Source: Hadarchaeum sp964343275 (lineage in GTDB: Archaea; Hadarchaeota; Hadarchaeia; Hadarchaeales; Hadarchaeaceae). Taken from it: DNA of 60,905 nt. Below, one piece after another: positions 1 to 9,080 of this stretch (positions are counted from its first letter, which is position 1; each line of letters begins with the position of its first letter). The translations under genes and the position numbers were made by a program. A model generated the notes under the pieces. The model made no database searches, was not told where the DNA came from, and worked only from the letters and a program-made list of their open reading frames with translations. The DNA is taken from positions 1-60,905 of the forward strand of contig CAYFIY010000002.1 in NCBI GenBank assembly GCA_964343275.1, in the 5' to 3' direction.

Positions 1-1
1 C

Positions 2-904
2 CAGTTCGATCCGGTAGATAAAGTTTATCCAGCGGCGGGGGTGAAAGTAGTGGCACGCGGCTTAGAAGGGGTGGTGGCAGGTGCGCCTTTTTTAGCTATC
101 CCAGATATATCCGCAGCTAAAAAATTATGGCAGGAAATACAGCAAGAACTCGAACGCGTCAAAATAAGCGCGGATATAAATGGCCTCACTGTAAAAGCGG
201 ATGCCTTGGGATCACTCGAGGCCCTAGAGGGGCAACTTCAAGCCAATGGGATACCAATCCGTCGTGCTGACATTGGAGATGTTTCTAGAAGGGATATCGT
301 TGAAGCTTCAAGCTTGGGGAAAAACGACCAGTTGTTGGCTGTTGTGCTGGCATTTAATGTAAAAGTTTTACCAGACGCCCAAAAAGAAGCCGAACGAGAG
401 GGCGTTTCCATTATCCAAGAGGATATTATCTATCGTTTGCTAGAGCAATATCAAATATGGGTGAAACAGAAACGAGATGAGTCCAAGGCGAAACGCCTGG
501 AGGGACATGTCAGACCGGCAAAAATCGCCTTGAAGCCTGGTTATGTATTTAGGCGCAGCAATCCAGCAATCGTCGGCGTGGATGTGCTTGGTGGCGTTCT
601 CCGCACGAAGGTTCCTCTCATTCAAAAGGATGATAAGCTCATTGGCACCGTCCGCGAGATGCAGAAGGAAAAAAAATCAGTTCGAGAGGCAAAGATCGGA
701 GATGAGTTGGCTATATCAATCGATGGTCCGATGGTTGGACATCATGTCCATGAGGGTGATGTTTTATATACAGATGTACCAAGAAACCATGTGCTCATCC
801 TGAAGAGAGATCTACGTGACCTGCTCTCAGGAGACGAGCTGGCGGTGCTAGACGAGATCATCTCAGTTAAGCAGCGCAAAAATTCCACATATGGAGTGAT
901 GTAA
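2..904 (+). CDS. infB: Translation initiation factor aIF5B, C-terminal part (5' end outside window)
   Basis: The frame is open to the left edge, so only about the last 300 residues are present; the GTPase domain lies upstream. aIF5B is the archaeal IF2/eIF5B homologue that promotes subunit joining and initiator tRNA placement. The visible part fits domains II end, III and IV: a Rossmann-like domain III with SLEALEGQL and ADIGDVSRRDI, a long charged linker helix (WVKQKRDESKAKRLEG), then a beta-barrel domain IV ending in the helical tail RDLLSGDELAVLDEI. Its TAA overlaps the S6e ATG (TAATG), so the two are probably translationally coupled. Identity is secure; the true start is not in the window. 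Confidence 0.95.
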   Translation, partial: QFDPVDKVYPAAGVKVVARGLEGVVAGAPFLAIPDISAAKKLWQEIQQELERVKISADINGLTVKADALGSLEALEGQLQANGIPIRRADIGDVSRRDIVEASSLGKNDQLLAVVLAFNVKVLPDAQKEAEREGVSIIQEDIIYRLLEQYQIWVKQKRDESKAKRLEGHVRPAKIALKPGYVFRRSNPAIVGVDVLGGVLRTKVPLIQKDDKLIGTVREMQKEKKSVREAKIGDELAISIDGPMVGHHVHEGDVLYTDVPRNHVLILKRDLRDLLSGDELAVLDEIISVKQRKNSTYGVM

Positions 905-1308
905 TGTCGTTCAAAGTGGTAGTCGCAGACAGTGAATCGGGAAAAAGCTACAAGCTAGAGGCGCGTGAACCGGAGGCCCGAAGGCTAATCGGGATGAATA
1001 TAGGTGACAAGTTCGGTGGCGATATAGTAGGTCTTCCAAACTACGAAGTTCAGATCACGGGAGGTACCGATAGGGATGGGTTCCCGATGCGCCCGGATGT
1101 CATGGGCTCGGGAAGAAGTAGCGTTTTGCTGGCAAAAGGAGCAGGATTCAACCCCCGCAGATCTGGCGAACGCCGCCGAAAAATGGTCAGGGGGGCAAAG
1201 GTTTCCGAAACAATCGTGCAGCTGAACGTTATGATAATTAAACGCGGTGAAAAGGCTATAGAGGAAATATTGACCCCAAAGGAACCAACAACCCCAGACT
1301 CCAATTAA
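904..1308 (+). CDS. rps6e: 30S ribosomal protein S6e
   Basis: A 134-residue protein of the usual archaeal S6e length. It starts with a beta-rich segment (MSFKVVVADSESGKSYKLEA) and carries the conserved GFPMRPDV stretch and the basic GERRRKMVRG segment typical of S6e. S6e is a small-subunit protein of archaeal and eukaryotic ribosomes. The ATG overlaps the aIF5B stop by one base. It is followed by an AT-rich gap with a probable promoter, so aIF2-gamma downstream may be transcribed independently as well as by read-through. Confidence 0.95.
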   Translation: MSFKVVVADSESGKSYKLEAREPEARRLIGMNIGDKFGGDIVGLPNYEVQITGGTDRDGFPMRPDVMGSGRSSVLLAKGAGFNPRRSGERRRKMVRGAKVSETIVQLNVMIIKRGEKAIEEILTPKEPTTPDSN

Positions 1309-1331
1309 CCTCCAGTTTTTTTGAATCACAG

Positions 1332-1347
1332 TTTTTTTATTGTATAA
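1332..1347 (+). promoter_or_regulatory. Probable TATA promoter for aIF2-gamma
   Basis: An AT-rich element TTTTTTTATTGTATAAT lies about 20-30 bases before the two ATG candidates of the aIF2-gamma gene, the spacing of an archaeal TATA box giving a very short leader. The in-frame TTG at 1340 falls inside this element, which argues against it as the start. Confidence 0.45.
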
Positions 1348-1363
1348 TGTATATTTGAAAAGG

Positions 1364-2584
1364 ATGTCTATGACTCAAGCAGAGGTCAATATAGGTTTAG
1401 TAGGTCACGTGGATCATGGAAAAACAACTCTAACTGAATCTCTATCAGGTACATGGACGGACGTTCATAGCGAGGAGATACGCCGTGGGATCTCGATTCG
1501 TCTGGGTTATGCTGACACCTCCTTTTATCGATGCAAAGAATGCGGTCGTTACACATCTAAAAATAAATGTCCATACTGTGAAGGTCCGGCCGAGTTCCTA
1601 CGTCGCGTTTCATTCGTTGACGCGCCCGGGCATGAGACGCTGATGGCCACAATGATCTCGGGAAGCGCGATTATGGACGGCGCAATAATAGTAATCGCAG
1701 CGAACGAGCCCTGTCCACAGCCGCAGACTAAAGAGAACTTAATGGCCCTGAATATCATGGGCGTGCGAAATATCGTTGTGGCGCAAAACAAAATCGAGCT
1801 TGTATCACGCGAAAAGGTTCTTGAAAATTATCAACAGATAAAAGAGTTTCTCAGAGATACCACGATTAAAGCCGCACCTGTGATTCCAATTTCTGCCATT
1901 CATCGGGCTAATATAGATAAATTGATTCAAGCTGTCGAAGACACCATCATAACCCCAAAAAGGGATCTAACCAAACCCTATCGCATGTATGTCACTCGCT
2001 CGTTTGATGTCAATCGACCTGGAACAATGCCAGAAAAGATAACCGGCGGAATATTGGGCGGATCGCTTTTACAAGGAAAAATAAAGACTGGCGATAGCAT
2101 AGAGCTTCGTCCTGGGGTGCAGATGAGCCGCGAGGGAAAGACAACCTGGCAACATCTCACTTCCAAAGTGTTTGACCTACACGCGATGGGCAGCTCAATC
2201 GAGGAAGCTTCGCCAGGTGGATTGATCGGTATTGGGACACTGCTTGACCCATCTTTAACCAAAGGAGACTCGCTAGTTGGTTCAGTTATGGGCTTGCCCG
2301 AAACCCTCCCAGATATGCTCAACACTCTAGACCTTGAGAGTCATCTGATGAAAAGAGTCGTTGGACTGGAGGAAGAACTCGATGTAAAGCCGTTGGTTAC
2401 TGGAGAAGTCCTGATGTTGAACGTGGGGTCGACGATGACCGTTGGCATGATCTCGAGTGCCAGAGGTGAAAAGGCCTCGGTGAAACTTAAGCTCCCGGTG
2501 TGTGCTGACGTGGGCACCAGAGCAGCGATAAGCCGCCGAATCGAGGGAAGATGGCGCTTGGTCGGATACGGTATAATTGGTTAA
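1364..2584 (+). CDS. eif2g: Translation initiation factor aIF2 gamma subunit
   Basis: The GTPase core of the aIF2 heterotrimer, which delivers Met-tRNAi to the small subunit. Visible motifs: P-loop GHVDHGKTTL near the N-terminus, DAPGHE (G3), a zinc knuckle CKECG...CPYCEG in the switch region, NKIE (G4, in place of the commoner NKID), then the EF-Tu-like barrel domains II and III. Family members start within a few residues of the sequence (Q/A)EVNIGLVGHVDHGK, so ATG 1364 (or ATG 1370, six bases on) is preferred over the in-frame TTG at 1340, which lies in the likely promoter. About 406 aa. The next gene, a PIN protein, follows after 10 bases, an arrangement seen in other archaea. Confidence 0.97.
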   Translation: MSMTQAEVNIGLVGHVDHGKTTLTESLSGTWTDVHSEEIRRGISIRLGYADTSFYRCKECGRYTSKNKCPYCEGPAEFLRRVSFVDAPGHETLMATMISGSAIMDGAIIVIAANEPCPQPQTKENLMALNIMGVRNIVVAQNKIELVSREKVLENYQQIKEFLRDTTIKAAPVIPISAIHRANIDKLIQAVEDTIITPKRDLTKPYRMYVTRSFDVNRPGTMPEKITGGILGGSLLQGKIKTGDSIELRPGVQMSREGKTTWQHLTSKVFDLHAMGSSIEEASPGGLIGIGTLLDPSLTKGDSLVGSVMGLPETLPDMLNTLDLESHLMKRVVGLEEELDVKPLVTGEVLMLNVGSTMTVGMISSARGEKASVKLKLPVCADVGTRAAISRRIEGRWRLVGYGIIG

Positions 2585-2594
2585 GTGATTGTAG

Positions 2595-2978
2595 TTGCAG
2601 GTCATAATGGACACAAGTTTCCTAATGATCCCTGGCATGTTCGCTGTTGACATCCTGAACGAACTAGACAGGTTACTAAAACGAAGATACGAACTGGTGA
2701 TTCCAGGACCAGTCTTGGTGGAGCTGAAGGAAATTTCAAAGAGGGATAGGTCTAAGGAAGCGTCCGCAGCTAAAATTGCATTGCAACTGTCAAGAAGGTG
2801 GTCTGTGGTGGAGGAAGAAGGTAAAGCAGATGAGATAATCATAAAAATGGCTTCACGAAGACCATGTTTGGTTGGCACCACAGACTCGGATCTGAGGAAA
2901 AATCTCCGTAGAATGAGCATACCAGTAATATATTTACGGAAGAAGTCACATCTCGAATTGGATGGATATTTTTGGTGA
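2595..2978 (+). CDS. PIN-domain ribonuclease-like protein (Fcf1/VapC9 type)
   Basis: A 127-residue single PIN domain. The first acidic residue sits in MDTSFLMIP, a second in LVELKEI, and the C-terminal acidic cluster in GTTDSDLRKNL, so the metal-binding aspartates/glutamates of the family are kept. Archaeal proteins of this type resemble eukaryotic Fcf1/Utp24 rRNA-processing nucleases and are often next to aIF2-gamma, suggesting a role in rRNA or translation quality control rather than a toxin; no antitoxin gene is adjacent. The start TTG at 2595 is chosen because it restores the first beta strand (MQVIMDTS); ATG 2607 would remove it. The 3' end overlaps the pyrophosphatase start by 17 bases. 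Confidence 0.85.
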   Translation: MQVIMDTSFLMIPGMFAVDILNELDRLLKRRYELVIPGPVLVELKEISKRDRSKEASAAKIALQLSRRWSVVEEEGKADEIIIKMASRRPCLVGTTDSDLRKNLRRMSIPVIYLRKKSHLELDGYFW

Positions 2979-4956
2979 TACTACGATAATAGAAATTATC
3001 ACTCCGATCGCTGGAATTTTGGCTCTGACTGTCGCAGGAATATCCATCTATTTGGTCATGAAAGAAGATCAAGGGTCACAGCTAGTCAGGGAAATCGCCA
3101 GTGCCATTCGCGATGGGGCAAATACTTTCCTTCGACGTCAATATATGACGATTTGGGCTGTAATTATCGCTGTATCCTTCTTACTTTTCATGACCCCGGG
3201 TTGGGGTTGGAAAGCATCTTTGGTCTATATTGGTGGTGGCTTATCATCCACGATAGCTGGTTTTTTAGGCATGTTCATCGCTGTTAGAGCTAATTCTCGT
3301 ACTGCGAATGCGGCTCGAAAAGGAATCAGCAAGGCCTTGAAGATCGCTTTTCGGGGAGGACTTGTTATGGGGATGTCAGTAGTTGGTATTGGAATATTGG
3401 GTGTTTTTTTAACATACTCATGGCTGGGCGACCCTACCCTGATTCTGCCCTTCAGCTTTGGGGCTAGCTCGGTTGCTCTCTTCGCTCGAGTAGGGGGAGG
3501 CATATTTACTAAAACCGCTGACGTCGGTGCCGACCTGGTGGGTAAAATTGAGAAGGGCATACCTGAGGACGACCCTAGAAACCCCGCCGTAATAGCTGAT
3601 AACGTGGGGGACAATGTCGGAGATGTAGCTGGAATGGGAGCTGACATTTTTGAGTCCTATGTAGCGAGCATAGTTGCGGCAATGATCGTTGGTGTCTCGG
3701 TGTATGGGACAAACGGCGTCCTTTTGCCGTTCCTCATTGCATCCATAGGCATCGTGGGTTCCGTGATAAGTGTGGGGTTCGTTCGGGTTAAAAAAGGCAA
3801 AAACCCGAGCTATGCTCTGAATATGGCGACTTTTGTTTCCATGATAATTACGGCGGCGGGATCTATACCTATTTTGGCCTACGTATTTGGCTGGGGAGCT
3901 GGTTTAATCCTATTTATCCCCATTTTAGCAGGTATCGTGTCGGGGCTGGTGATCGGATTGACTTCCGACTATTTCACCAATAATATTCATACGCCCACAC
4001 AAAACTTGGCCGGAGAAGCCAGGTATGGTCCAGCCATAGTCATACTTGGTGGGTTTTCTAGGGGGTTAATCAGCACATTCCTCCCCATCATTTCGATCGC
4101 GGTTGCCATTATCGTCTCTTTCGCATCTGCAGGGCTTTATGGGATTACCTTGGCTGGCGTAGGCATGCTCTCAATATCTGGGGTAATAGTTGCGTCTGAT
4201 GCATATGGACCAGTGGCCGACAATGCGGGTGGCATCGTCGAACAATCAAAAATGTCTGGAAGAGTACGGAGAGTCACTGACCAACTGGACTCCGTAGGTA
4301 ACACCACAAAGGCTATAACAAAGGGATTTGCGATAGGTTCGGCTGCCCTGACCGCCGTGGCACTGTTCGCGGCCTACTCACAGGTGGCAAACATATCAAA
4401 ACTTGACCTGCTTGACCCAGGAGTAATTGGTGGAGTCCTCCTAGGTGGCGGGGTGGTGGCAACCTTCACCGCCCTGACCATCTCCTCTGTGGGTAGGAAC
4501 GCCCACAAGATGGTAGCTGAGGTCAGGAGGCAGTTCAAGGAAATTCCAGGACTTATGAAAGGCAAAACAAAGCCAGACTACGCTAGATGTGTGGACATAG
4601 CTACAAAGGGTGCACTGCGTGAGTTAGTAGTACCCGGAATATTGGCGCTATTGTCGCCGATAATCATAGGATTTATCATGGGTAAAGCGGCATTGGGTGG
4701 GTTCTTAGCAGGAGCAATTGTATCGGGGCTTATTTTTGCCCTCTTTATGGCGAACGCAGGTGGTGCATGGGATAACGCCAAAAAATATATTGAGATGGGG
4801 CATTTCGGTGGAAAGGGATCACAGACTCATACAGCTTCAGTGGTCGGCGATACGGTTGGCGATCCGTTCAAGGACACAACCGGGCCATCGCTAAATATCC
4901 TCATAAAGTTGATGTCAATCGTGTCTTTGATTATTGCTACCCTCTTGATCGCATGA
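2962..4956 (+). CDS. hppA: Membrane-bound ion-pumping pyrophosphatase, K+-independent type
   Basis: A 664-residue integral membrane pump that couples pyrophosphate hydrolysis to H+ (or Na+) export. The pyrophosphate site is complete: DVGADLVGKIEKGIPEDD, NVGDNVGDVAGMGADIFE, AWDNAKKYIE and GDTVGDPFKDTTGPS. The motif GNTTKA carries lysine where K+-dependent enzymes have alanine, which marks the K+-independent class, mostly proton pumps. One oddity is HTASV where HKAAV is usual. Multiple hydrophobic spans fit the family's 16-helix fold. It overlaps the PIN gene by 17 bases and so is probably co-transcribed with aIF2-gamma, linking energy recovery from biosynthetic PPi to growth genes. Confidence 0.97.
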   Translation: MDIFGDTTIIEIITPIAGILALTVAGISIYLVMKEDQGSQLVREIASAIRDGANTFLRRQYMTIWAVIIAVSFLLFMTPGWGWKASLVYIGGGLSSTIAGFLGMFIAVRANSRTANAARKGISKALKIAFRGGLVMGMSVVGIGILGVFLTYSWLGDPTLILPFSFGASSVALFARVGGGIFTKTADVGADLVGKIEKGIPEDDPRNPAVIADNVGDNVGDVAGMGADIFESYVASIVAAMIVGVSVYGTNGVLLPFLIASIGIVGSVISVGFVRVKKGKNPSYALNMATFVSMIITAAGSIPILAYVFGWGAGLILFIPILAGIVSGLVIGLTSDYFTNNIHTPTQNLAGEARYGPAIVILGGFSRGLISTFLPIISIAVAIIVSFASAGLYGITLAGVGMLSISGVIVASDAYGPVADNAGGIVEQSKMSGRVRRVTDQLDSVGNTTKAITKGFAIGSAALTAVALFAAYSQVANISKLDLLDPGVIGGVLLGGGVVATFTALTISSVGRNAHKMVAEVRRQFKEIPGLMKGKTKPDYARCVDIATKGALRELVVPGILALLSPIIIGFIMGKAALGGFLAGAIVSGLIFALFMANAGGAWDNAKKYIEMGHFGGKGSQTHTASVVGDTVGDPFKDTTGPSLNILIKLMSIVSLIIATLLIA

Positions 4957-4986
4957 GTCATTGATCATAAGGTTCATAAATCATCA

Positions 4987-5031
4987 AGATATAAAAGGGT
5001 CGAGTATTAATCTACATAACATAAATGTTAT
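4987..5031 (+). promoter_or_regulatory. rpoE promoter with a perfect palindrome at the expected start site
   Basis: A TATA element (AGATATAAAAGG, 4988-4999) lies about 50 bases before the rpoE ATG. Centred roughly 30 bases downstream, at 5016-5031, is a perfect inverted repeat with 7-base arms, ATAACAT-AA-ATGTTAT. An operator at the transcription start is a common archaeal repression architecture. GGTGA at 5037-5041 precedes the ATG as ribosome-binding site. The palindrome is seen directly; its function is inferred. Confidence 0.55.
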
Positions 5032-5045
5032 GAATTGGTGAAATA

Positions 5046-5603
5046 ATGTATAAACTTGTCATTATTGAAGATACAGTTCGCGTTACACCAGACCGATTTT
5101 CCGAAGAGCTAAACGGGGTGATATTGGATATCGTCCGAAAAAATTACGGCGGAATTACGGACAAAGACTTGGGCACGATTTTAGCTATAGCCAAGATATT
5201 AGAAACTTCTACGGGTAAAATCATAACGGGTGACGGCGCTAGCTTCCACGATGTAAAATTCGAAGCGCTGATTTATAGGCCCGAGGTAAACGAGATAGCC
5301 CTCGGCGAAATTGTGGAGATAGTAGAGTTCGGTGGATTTATTAGACTTGGGCCCCTCGACGGGCTGGTCCACGTTTCCCAAGTTATGAACGATTTCGTCG
5401 GATATGACAAAAAGAAAGGTACTCTCTATGGGAAAGAGTCCAAGCACTCCCTCAAGGAAGGAGACAAGGTCAGAGCCCGCATCGTGACGGTCAGCCTAAA
5501 TCGTGGGGGCAAAGCTGGCGGTAAAGTGGGTCTAACAATGCGCCAACCAGGACTGGGAAAGCTCGAGTGGATCAATGAGTCCAAGAAGGGGGATAAGTCT
5601 TGA
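5046..5603 (+). CDS. rpoE: RNA polymerase subunit Rpo7 (RpoE')
   Basis: 185 residues, the archaeal counterpart of eukaryotic Rpb7. It has the N-terminal tip domain (MYKLVIIEDTVRVTPDRF) and a C-terminal S1/OB domain (VGEIVEIVEFGGFIRLGPLDGLVHVSQV-like region, about residues 80-165) used for RNA binding in the RNAP stalk. It is followed directly by spt4, the usual archaeal arrangement. A GGTGA ribosome-binding site and own TATA promoter precede it. Confidence 0.95.
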   Translation: MYKLVIIEDTVRVTPDRFSEELNGVILDIVRKNYGGITDKDLGTILAIAKILETSTGKIITGDGASFHDVKFEALIYRPEVNEIALGEIVEIVEFGGFIRLGPLDGLVHVSQVMNDFVGYDKKKGTLYGKESKHSLKEGDKVRARIVTVSLNRGGKAGGKVGLTMRQPGLGKLEWINESKKGDKS

Positions 5604-5779
5604 AGGCATGCCGGAATTGTAATTTCATCACGGAGTCTAAAACCTGCCCTAACTGTGCTAGCACCATGCTTTCTGATGACTGGACTGGATACGTTATCGT
5701 ACTTGACCCAAATGATTCAGAAATTGCAAAGAGACTCAACATTAATAAACCAGGGAAATACGCGCTCAGGGTAAGGTAA
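5600..5779 (+). CDS. spt4: Transcription elongation factor Spt4 (RpoE'')
   Basis: A 59-residue protein missed by length filters. It begins MKACRNCNFI, has a four-cysteine zinc ribbon (CRNC...CPNC), and continues into the family signature DDWTGYVIVLDP, EIAKRLNI and the terminal PGKYALRVR. Spt4 pairs with Spt5 to form the universal processivity clamp of RNA polymerase. The start TTG at 5600 overlaps the rpoE stop (TTGA), so translation is coupled. It converges on pheT with 16 bases between the stops. Confidence 0.93.
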   Translation: MKACRNCNFITESKTCPNCASTMLSDDWTGYVIVLDPNDSEIAKRLNINKPGKYALRVR

Positions 5780-5795
5780 TCACTAAATAACAAGT

Positions 5796-7433
5796 TCATC
5801 TCAAGTTGATCGAAAAAGCTGCGACCGCATGTTCAAGCTCGAAGCCGCGAATTAACTCAGGGTGGAGTTCCCCGACCATGCCAATTCTTTCACCTTTGAC
5901 TAAAAATTCGGCGGCCCTCCCTTCTGTAAAACTAGGATGCAAAGTTGCCCGAACCTCCCATGTATTTCTGAGTTCTCTGAGCAGGGATTCAGCCACGGCC
6001 TTCAGATAAGTGAACCCGAGTCCTCCGCCGATAACCGCGGCAGCTACTTGGCGTGAATTTTTAGCCCCGGTCTCCTCTTGTCCATCCAGCAGTACGACGT
6101 CTCCGACTTCAAAAATTTTATGGGGCAGCGGATTGTGCCGATTCTGTTTCAGGACCAGCATTAGAGATGGAAGTAGCGAGTCCCTGAGGATAGAGTATTC
6201 TTCCGAAATTGGGTTGGCTATCTCAGCCGCCTCGCCTTTTGTCCGCATGAGCTCGAAGTTGACCCCAGTACTGCTAAGGGTATAAGTCATGACTCCCATA
6301 AAACCAGATCCGGTGAGTATTTTCCTTGCCTTGTCACTAATTTTCTCGATAGGGGCTATCCCTCCCACCGTCAAAACCTTTGGTATTGTTGGCTCAAGGT
6401 TGTCGTACCCATAACCAATTACCATGTCCTCGATAAAGTCAATCTTGTGCAGGATATCCAACCTGTAAGGTGGAATCAGCAGCGCCAGTTTTTCGCCTTT
6501 AGCTTTCAACACCCCATAGCGCATCAAGCTCGCAAGTTTGGAAGCTTGTCTGGAACGAATGTTGATCCCTGCAATTTTGTTGACATCGCGTATATCCATG
6601 CGGAACTTTCGTGGTTTGAGTTTTGGGGTAATGATACGCTTCCCGGGATACTTCACAACCACAGACCTCAATTCGAAACCACGCTCGGCAAAACCAGTCA
6701 TCAAAACAGTAAGCGTCTTGTTGATTAGCTGCTGGTCATGCCCCGTCACATCGATGAAGAGCCCCTTTGTATTTTCGGTAACGCGCGTGTCCTCACTGTT
6801 TATTATGGGTGGCATCGAGAGCACCACACCGCTCGAGTCGACTAGCAACGGATATCTCGACAGATCGTTTATTAATGAGCCGTACTCGATACCCTTAGGA
6901 TTTTCGCGGAGAATCTCAGCTGGAGACATTTCACGAGAAGAATCTAGAGGGACGAAGCGAACACCGTCTGGAAGTGTGGTGATGTAGCGTAAAGGTGGAG
7001 TTATGGTACCTAAGTCATAAACTCCTATGGAACCCTTCCTACGCTTCCTGCATAGAGAGTAGTCTAGTTTTTCTTGTGCCTCCATGATGGAAGCAACTGC
7101 ATCGCTAGTCAATTTAACATTTCTCAATATACCCGCAGCGATGCAGGGACGGATGACACCTACGCTGTGATCCACCTCCACCACTACTCCAGATGGAAGC
7201 GTGTTATACTCAGGTAGCCCCGTTTCTATTTGGAGAAATCCTTTAAGCGCTCTAGCAACTCCTTCGGAGCTGAGTAGGTCGGGACGATTATGAGCGACCT
7301 CAATCTTAATTTTATCACCAGACGCTTCAGCTTCCATGCCCAACATATCGAGTCGCTCACACATTTCATTCTGATCCACTACCTTGCCAAGCAGGGCACA
7401 AAGATCCCGATAGCTAGCGGTTATCGAGGGCAC
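5796..7433 (-). CDS. pheT: Phenylalanyl-tRNA synthetase beta subunit
   Basis: 545 residues, archaeal/eukaryotic-type PheT. N-terminal segment MPSITASYRDLCALLGK, the B3/B4 editing region including NDLSRYPLLVDSSGVVLSMPPIIN, a B5 domain near 270-345, and the catalytic-like fold with EVGDVVLLDG and AEFLVKGERIGMVGELHPE at the C-terminus. It forms the alpha2-beta2 enzyme with PheS, encoded immediately upstream. The GTG start shares one base with the pheS TAG stop, so the two are coupled. Confidence 0.96.
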   Translation of the reverse strand: MPSITASYRDLCALLGKVVDQNEMCERLDMLGMEAEASGDKIKIEVAHNRPDLLSSEGVARALKGFLQIETGLPEYNTLPSGVVVEVDHSVGVIRPCIAAGILRNVKLTSDAVASIMEAQEKLDYSLCRKRRKGSIGVYDLGTITPPLRYITTLPDGVRFVPLDSSREMSPAEILRENPKGIEYGSLINDLSRYPLLVDSSGVVLSMPPIINSEDTRVTENTKGLFIDVTGHDQQLINKTLTVLMTGFAERGFELRSVVVKYPGKRIITPKLKPRKFRMDIRDVNKIAGINIRSRQASKLASLMRYGVLKAKGEKLALLIPPYRLDILHKIDFIEDMVIGYGYDNLEPTIPKVLTVGGIAPIEKISDKARKILTGSGFMGVMTYTLSSTGVNFELMRTKGEAAEIANPISEEYSILRDSLLPSLMLVLKQNRHNPLPHKIFEVGDVVLLDGQEETGAKNSRQVAAAVIGGGLGFTYLKAVAESLLRELRNTWEVRATLHPSFTEGRAAEFLVKGERIGMVGELHPELIRGFELEHAVAAFSINLR

Positions 7434-8968
7434 TATATCATTCTCCTATCCTGGAGCCATTGGACATCGTTATTGTATAAATCTCGGATGTCATCTACCC
7501 CCAACCGTATCATGCTCAGACGCGAGAAACCGATCCCCCAAGCGAGCACGGGATATCGAATACCGAGAGGCCGAAGTAATTCAGGTCTAAACATTCCCGC
7601 TCCTATCACTTCCAGCCACTCCTGCCTATCGGGGAAGTAGACATCCGCTTCCACCGATGGTTCCGTATATGGGAAATATCCTGGCCTGAACCTTATTTTG
7701 GGCAGTCCGAGCTTGGTCATTATTTGTTTCAAGTAACCCAGCATGTCACGCAAGGTGAGCCCCTTATCCATTACTACACCTTCAGCTTGGTAGAATTCCG
7801 CGAGATGTTTGTAGTCGACCTTTTCATGACGATAAACACGATCTATGCAAAAGACCTTTAACGGTGGTTCGGGGTGTGAAGCTAGATACCTTACAGTAGC
7901 AGCTGTGGTTTGCGAGCAAAGTACTGGCTTGCGGCTTATCTCAAGGTCGAACTCATAACCCCATCCTGTAGAACCTGCGACCCCATGTTCGTGCGCCTCG
8001 ATGACACGCTTCATGATTTCAGGTGGGGGCAACTTGGTTCGCTTGGGTTTAGACAATGATAAGCTGTCGTGAATTTCGCGCGCTGGATGGTCCTGGGCCT
8101 GAAACAGAGCGTCGAAATTCCAAAACTCCGAGTCCACGATCTTGCTCTTTATCTCTGCAAAGCCCATTTCCAGCAATATTTCCTTTAGTTCATCGATGAT
8201 TTGCTGCTGTGGATGTACCTTTCCAGGGAAGATAGAGATACCCGGAGCCACCACGTCATAGCGTTTTAACTTAACCTCTTTCCAGCGCCCGCTCATCAGC
8301 ATCCCATGAGTCAGCTCGCTTACCTCATCGGCCAGCTCGATGCCTAGTTCAAGTGCTTGTTTACCCAGTTCAGATGCCCTCAAACTGCGATGAATTTCCT
8401 CTTCGACTTTTACCAATTTCCTATCAACCATGGATCTAAGTGAATTCTTCAAACCGGGGGGTATTTCGTTTAGACTGTGCTTCTTAGTAGCAAGCAACTC
8501 AAGCAATTTTTCATCTTCGATTTTCTGATCGAGTGCGGAGACGCCGCTCGGGGTAGTATTAAGAAAAGTTTTCCCATCTTTTTTGACGAATTCAACCCAA
8601 TCCCTTCGCTTTAGCCAAGTGAGGGCGATATTCTTTTGTTCATCTCCCAAATCTGCACGAACAGCCACCTCATCGATGTTTTCCGACCCGAAATTGGCAA
8701 GAGCTATTATCATCCTTCTCTCAGGCAACCCTTCACAGGTATATTCATGACCTTCAAGGGTAAGTGTGATTTCCGATAATTTCTCCTCTATAATTTTCAC
8801 AAACCCTTTTTTGGATAAGCCCAGTGCCGCTCGCATCACCGTCGCTTGGTCCAAGCTAGTTTGTTTGGCTATGTTTTCGATTGTGTGATTACTTTCGATT
8901 CTGGGAAGCGCAAGCATAATTTTCTTCTCTTGGGAGCTCAGTTCCTCGATAATTTTCGGAGTATCCAT
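7433..8968 (-). CDS. pheS: Phenylalanyl-tRNA synthetase alpha subunit
   Basis: About 511 residues. The N-terminal third holds winged-helix repeats typical of archaeal PheS; the C-terminal class II catalytic core contains HPAREIHDSLSL (motif 2 region), KPVLCSQTTAATVRYL, FCIDRVYRHEKVD, GYFPYTEPSVEADV and the final GWGIGFSRLSM-like motif 3 (AWGIGFSRLSMIRLGVDDIR). The frame is open for another 88 codons upstream, but ATG 8968 is preceded at proper spacing by GGAGG (minus strand, 8975-8979) and gives the family's usual N-terminus. Divergent from the NAD-kinase-like gene. Confidence 0.96.
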   Translation of the reverse strand: MDTPKIIEELSSQEKKIMLALPRIESNHTIENIAKQTSLDQATVMRAALGLSKKGFVKIIEEKLSEITLTLEGHEYTCEGLPERRMIIALANFGSENIDEVAVRADLGDEQKNIALTWLKRRDWVEFVKKDGKTFLNTTPSGVSALDQKIEDEKLLELLATKKHSLNEIPPGLKNSLRSMVDRKLVKVEEEIHRSLRASELGKQALELGIELADEVSELTHGMLMSGRWKEVKLKRYDVVAPGISIFPGKVHPQQQIIDELKEILLEMGFAEIKSKIVDSEFWNFDALFQAQDHPAREIHDSLSLSKPKRTKLPPPEIMKRVIEAHEHGVAGSTGWGYEFDLEISRKPVLCSQTTAATVRYLASHPEPPLKVFCIDRVYRHEKVDYKHLAEFYQAEGVVMDKGLTLRDMLGYLKQIMTKLGLPKIRFRPGYFPYTEPSVEADVYFPDRQEWLEVIGAGMFRPELLRPLGIRYPVLAWGIGFSRLSMIRLGVDDIRDLYNNDVQWLQDRRMI

Positions 8969-9080
8969 TTTCAGCCTCCAAGAAACACAAGGAGAGGTGG
9001 AGTTATGAGCGTTGCGGCAGCGAACTTGATTAATAGTTGGGGGGGAGTTCTTTATTAGAAAAGGGCTGCATGGTGCAAAC

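Noticed and set aside
1340..1363. TTG 1340 as the aIF2-gamma start
   Set aside because: It lies inside the probable TATA promoter and adds residues absent from the family; ATG 1364/1370 fits.
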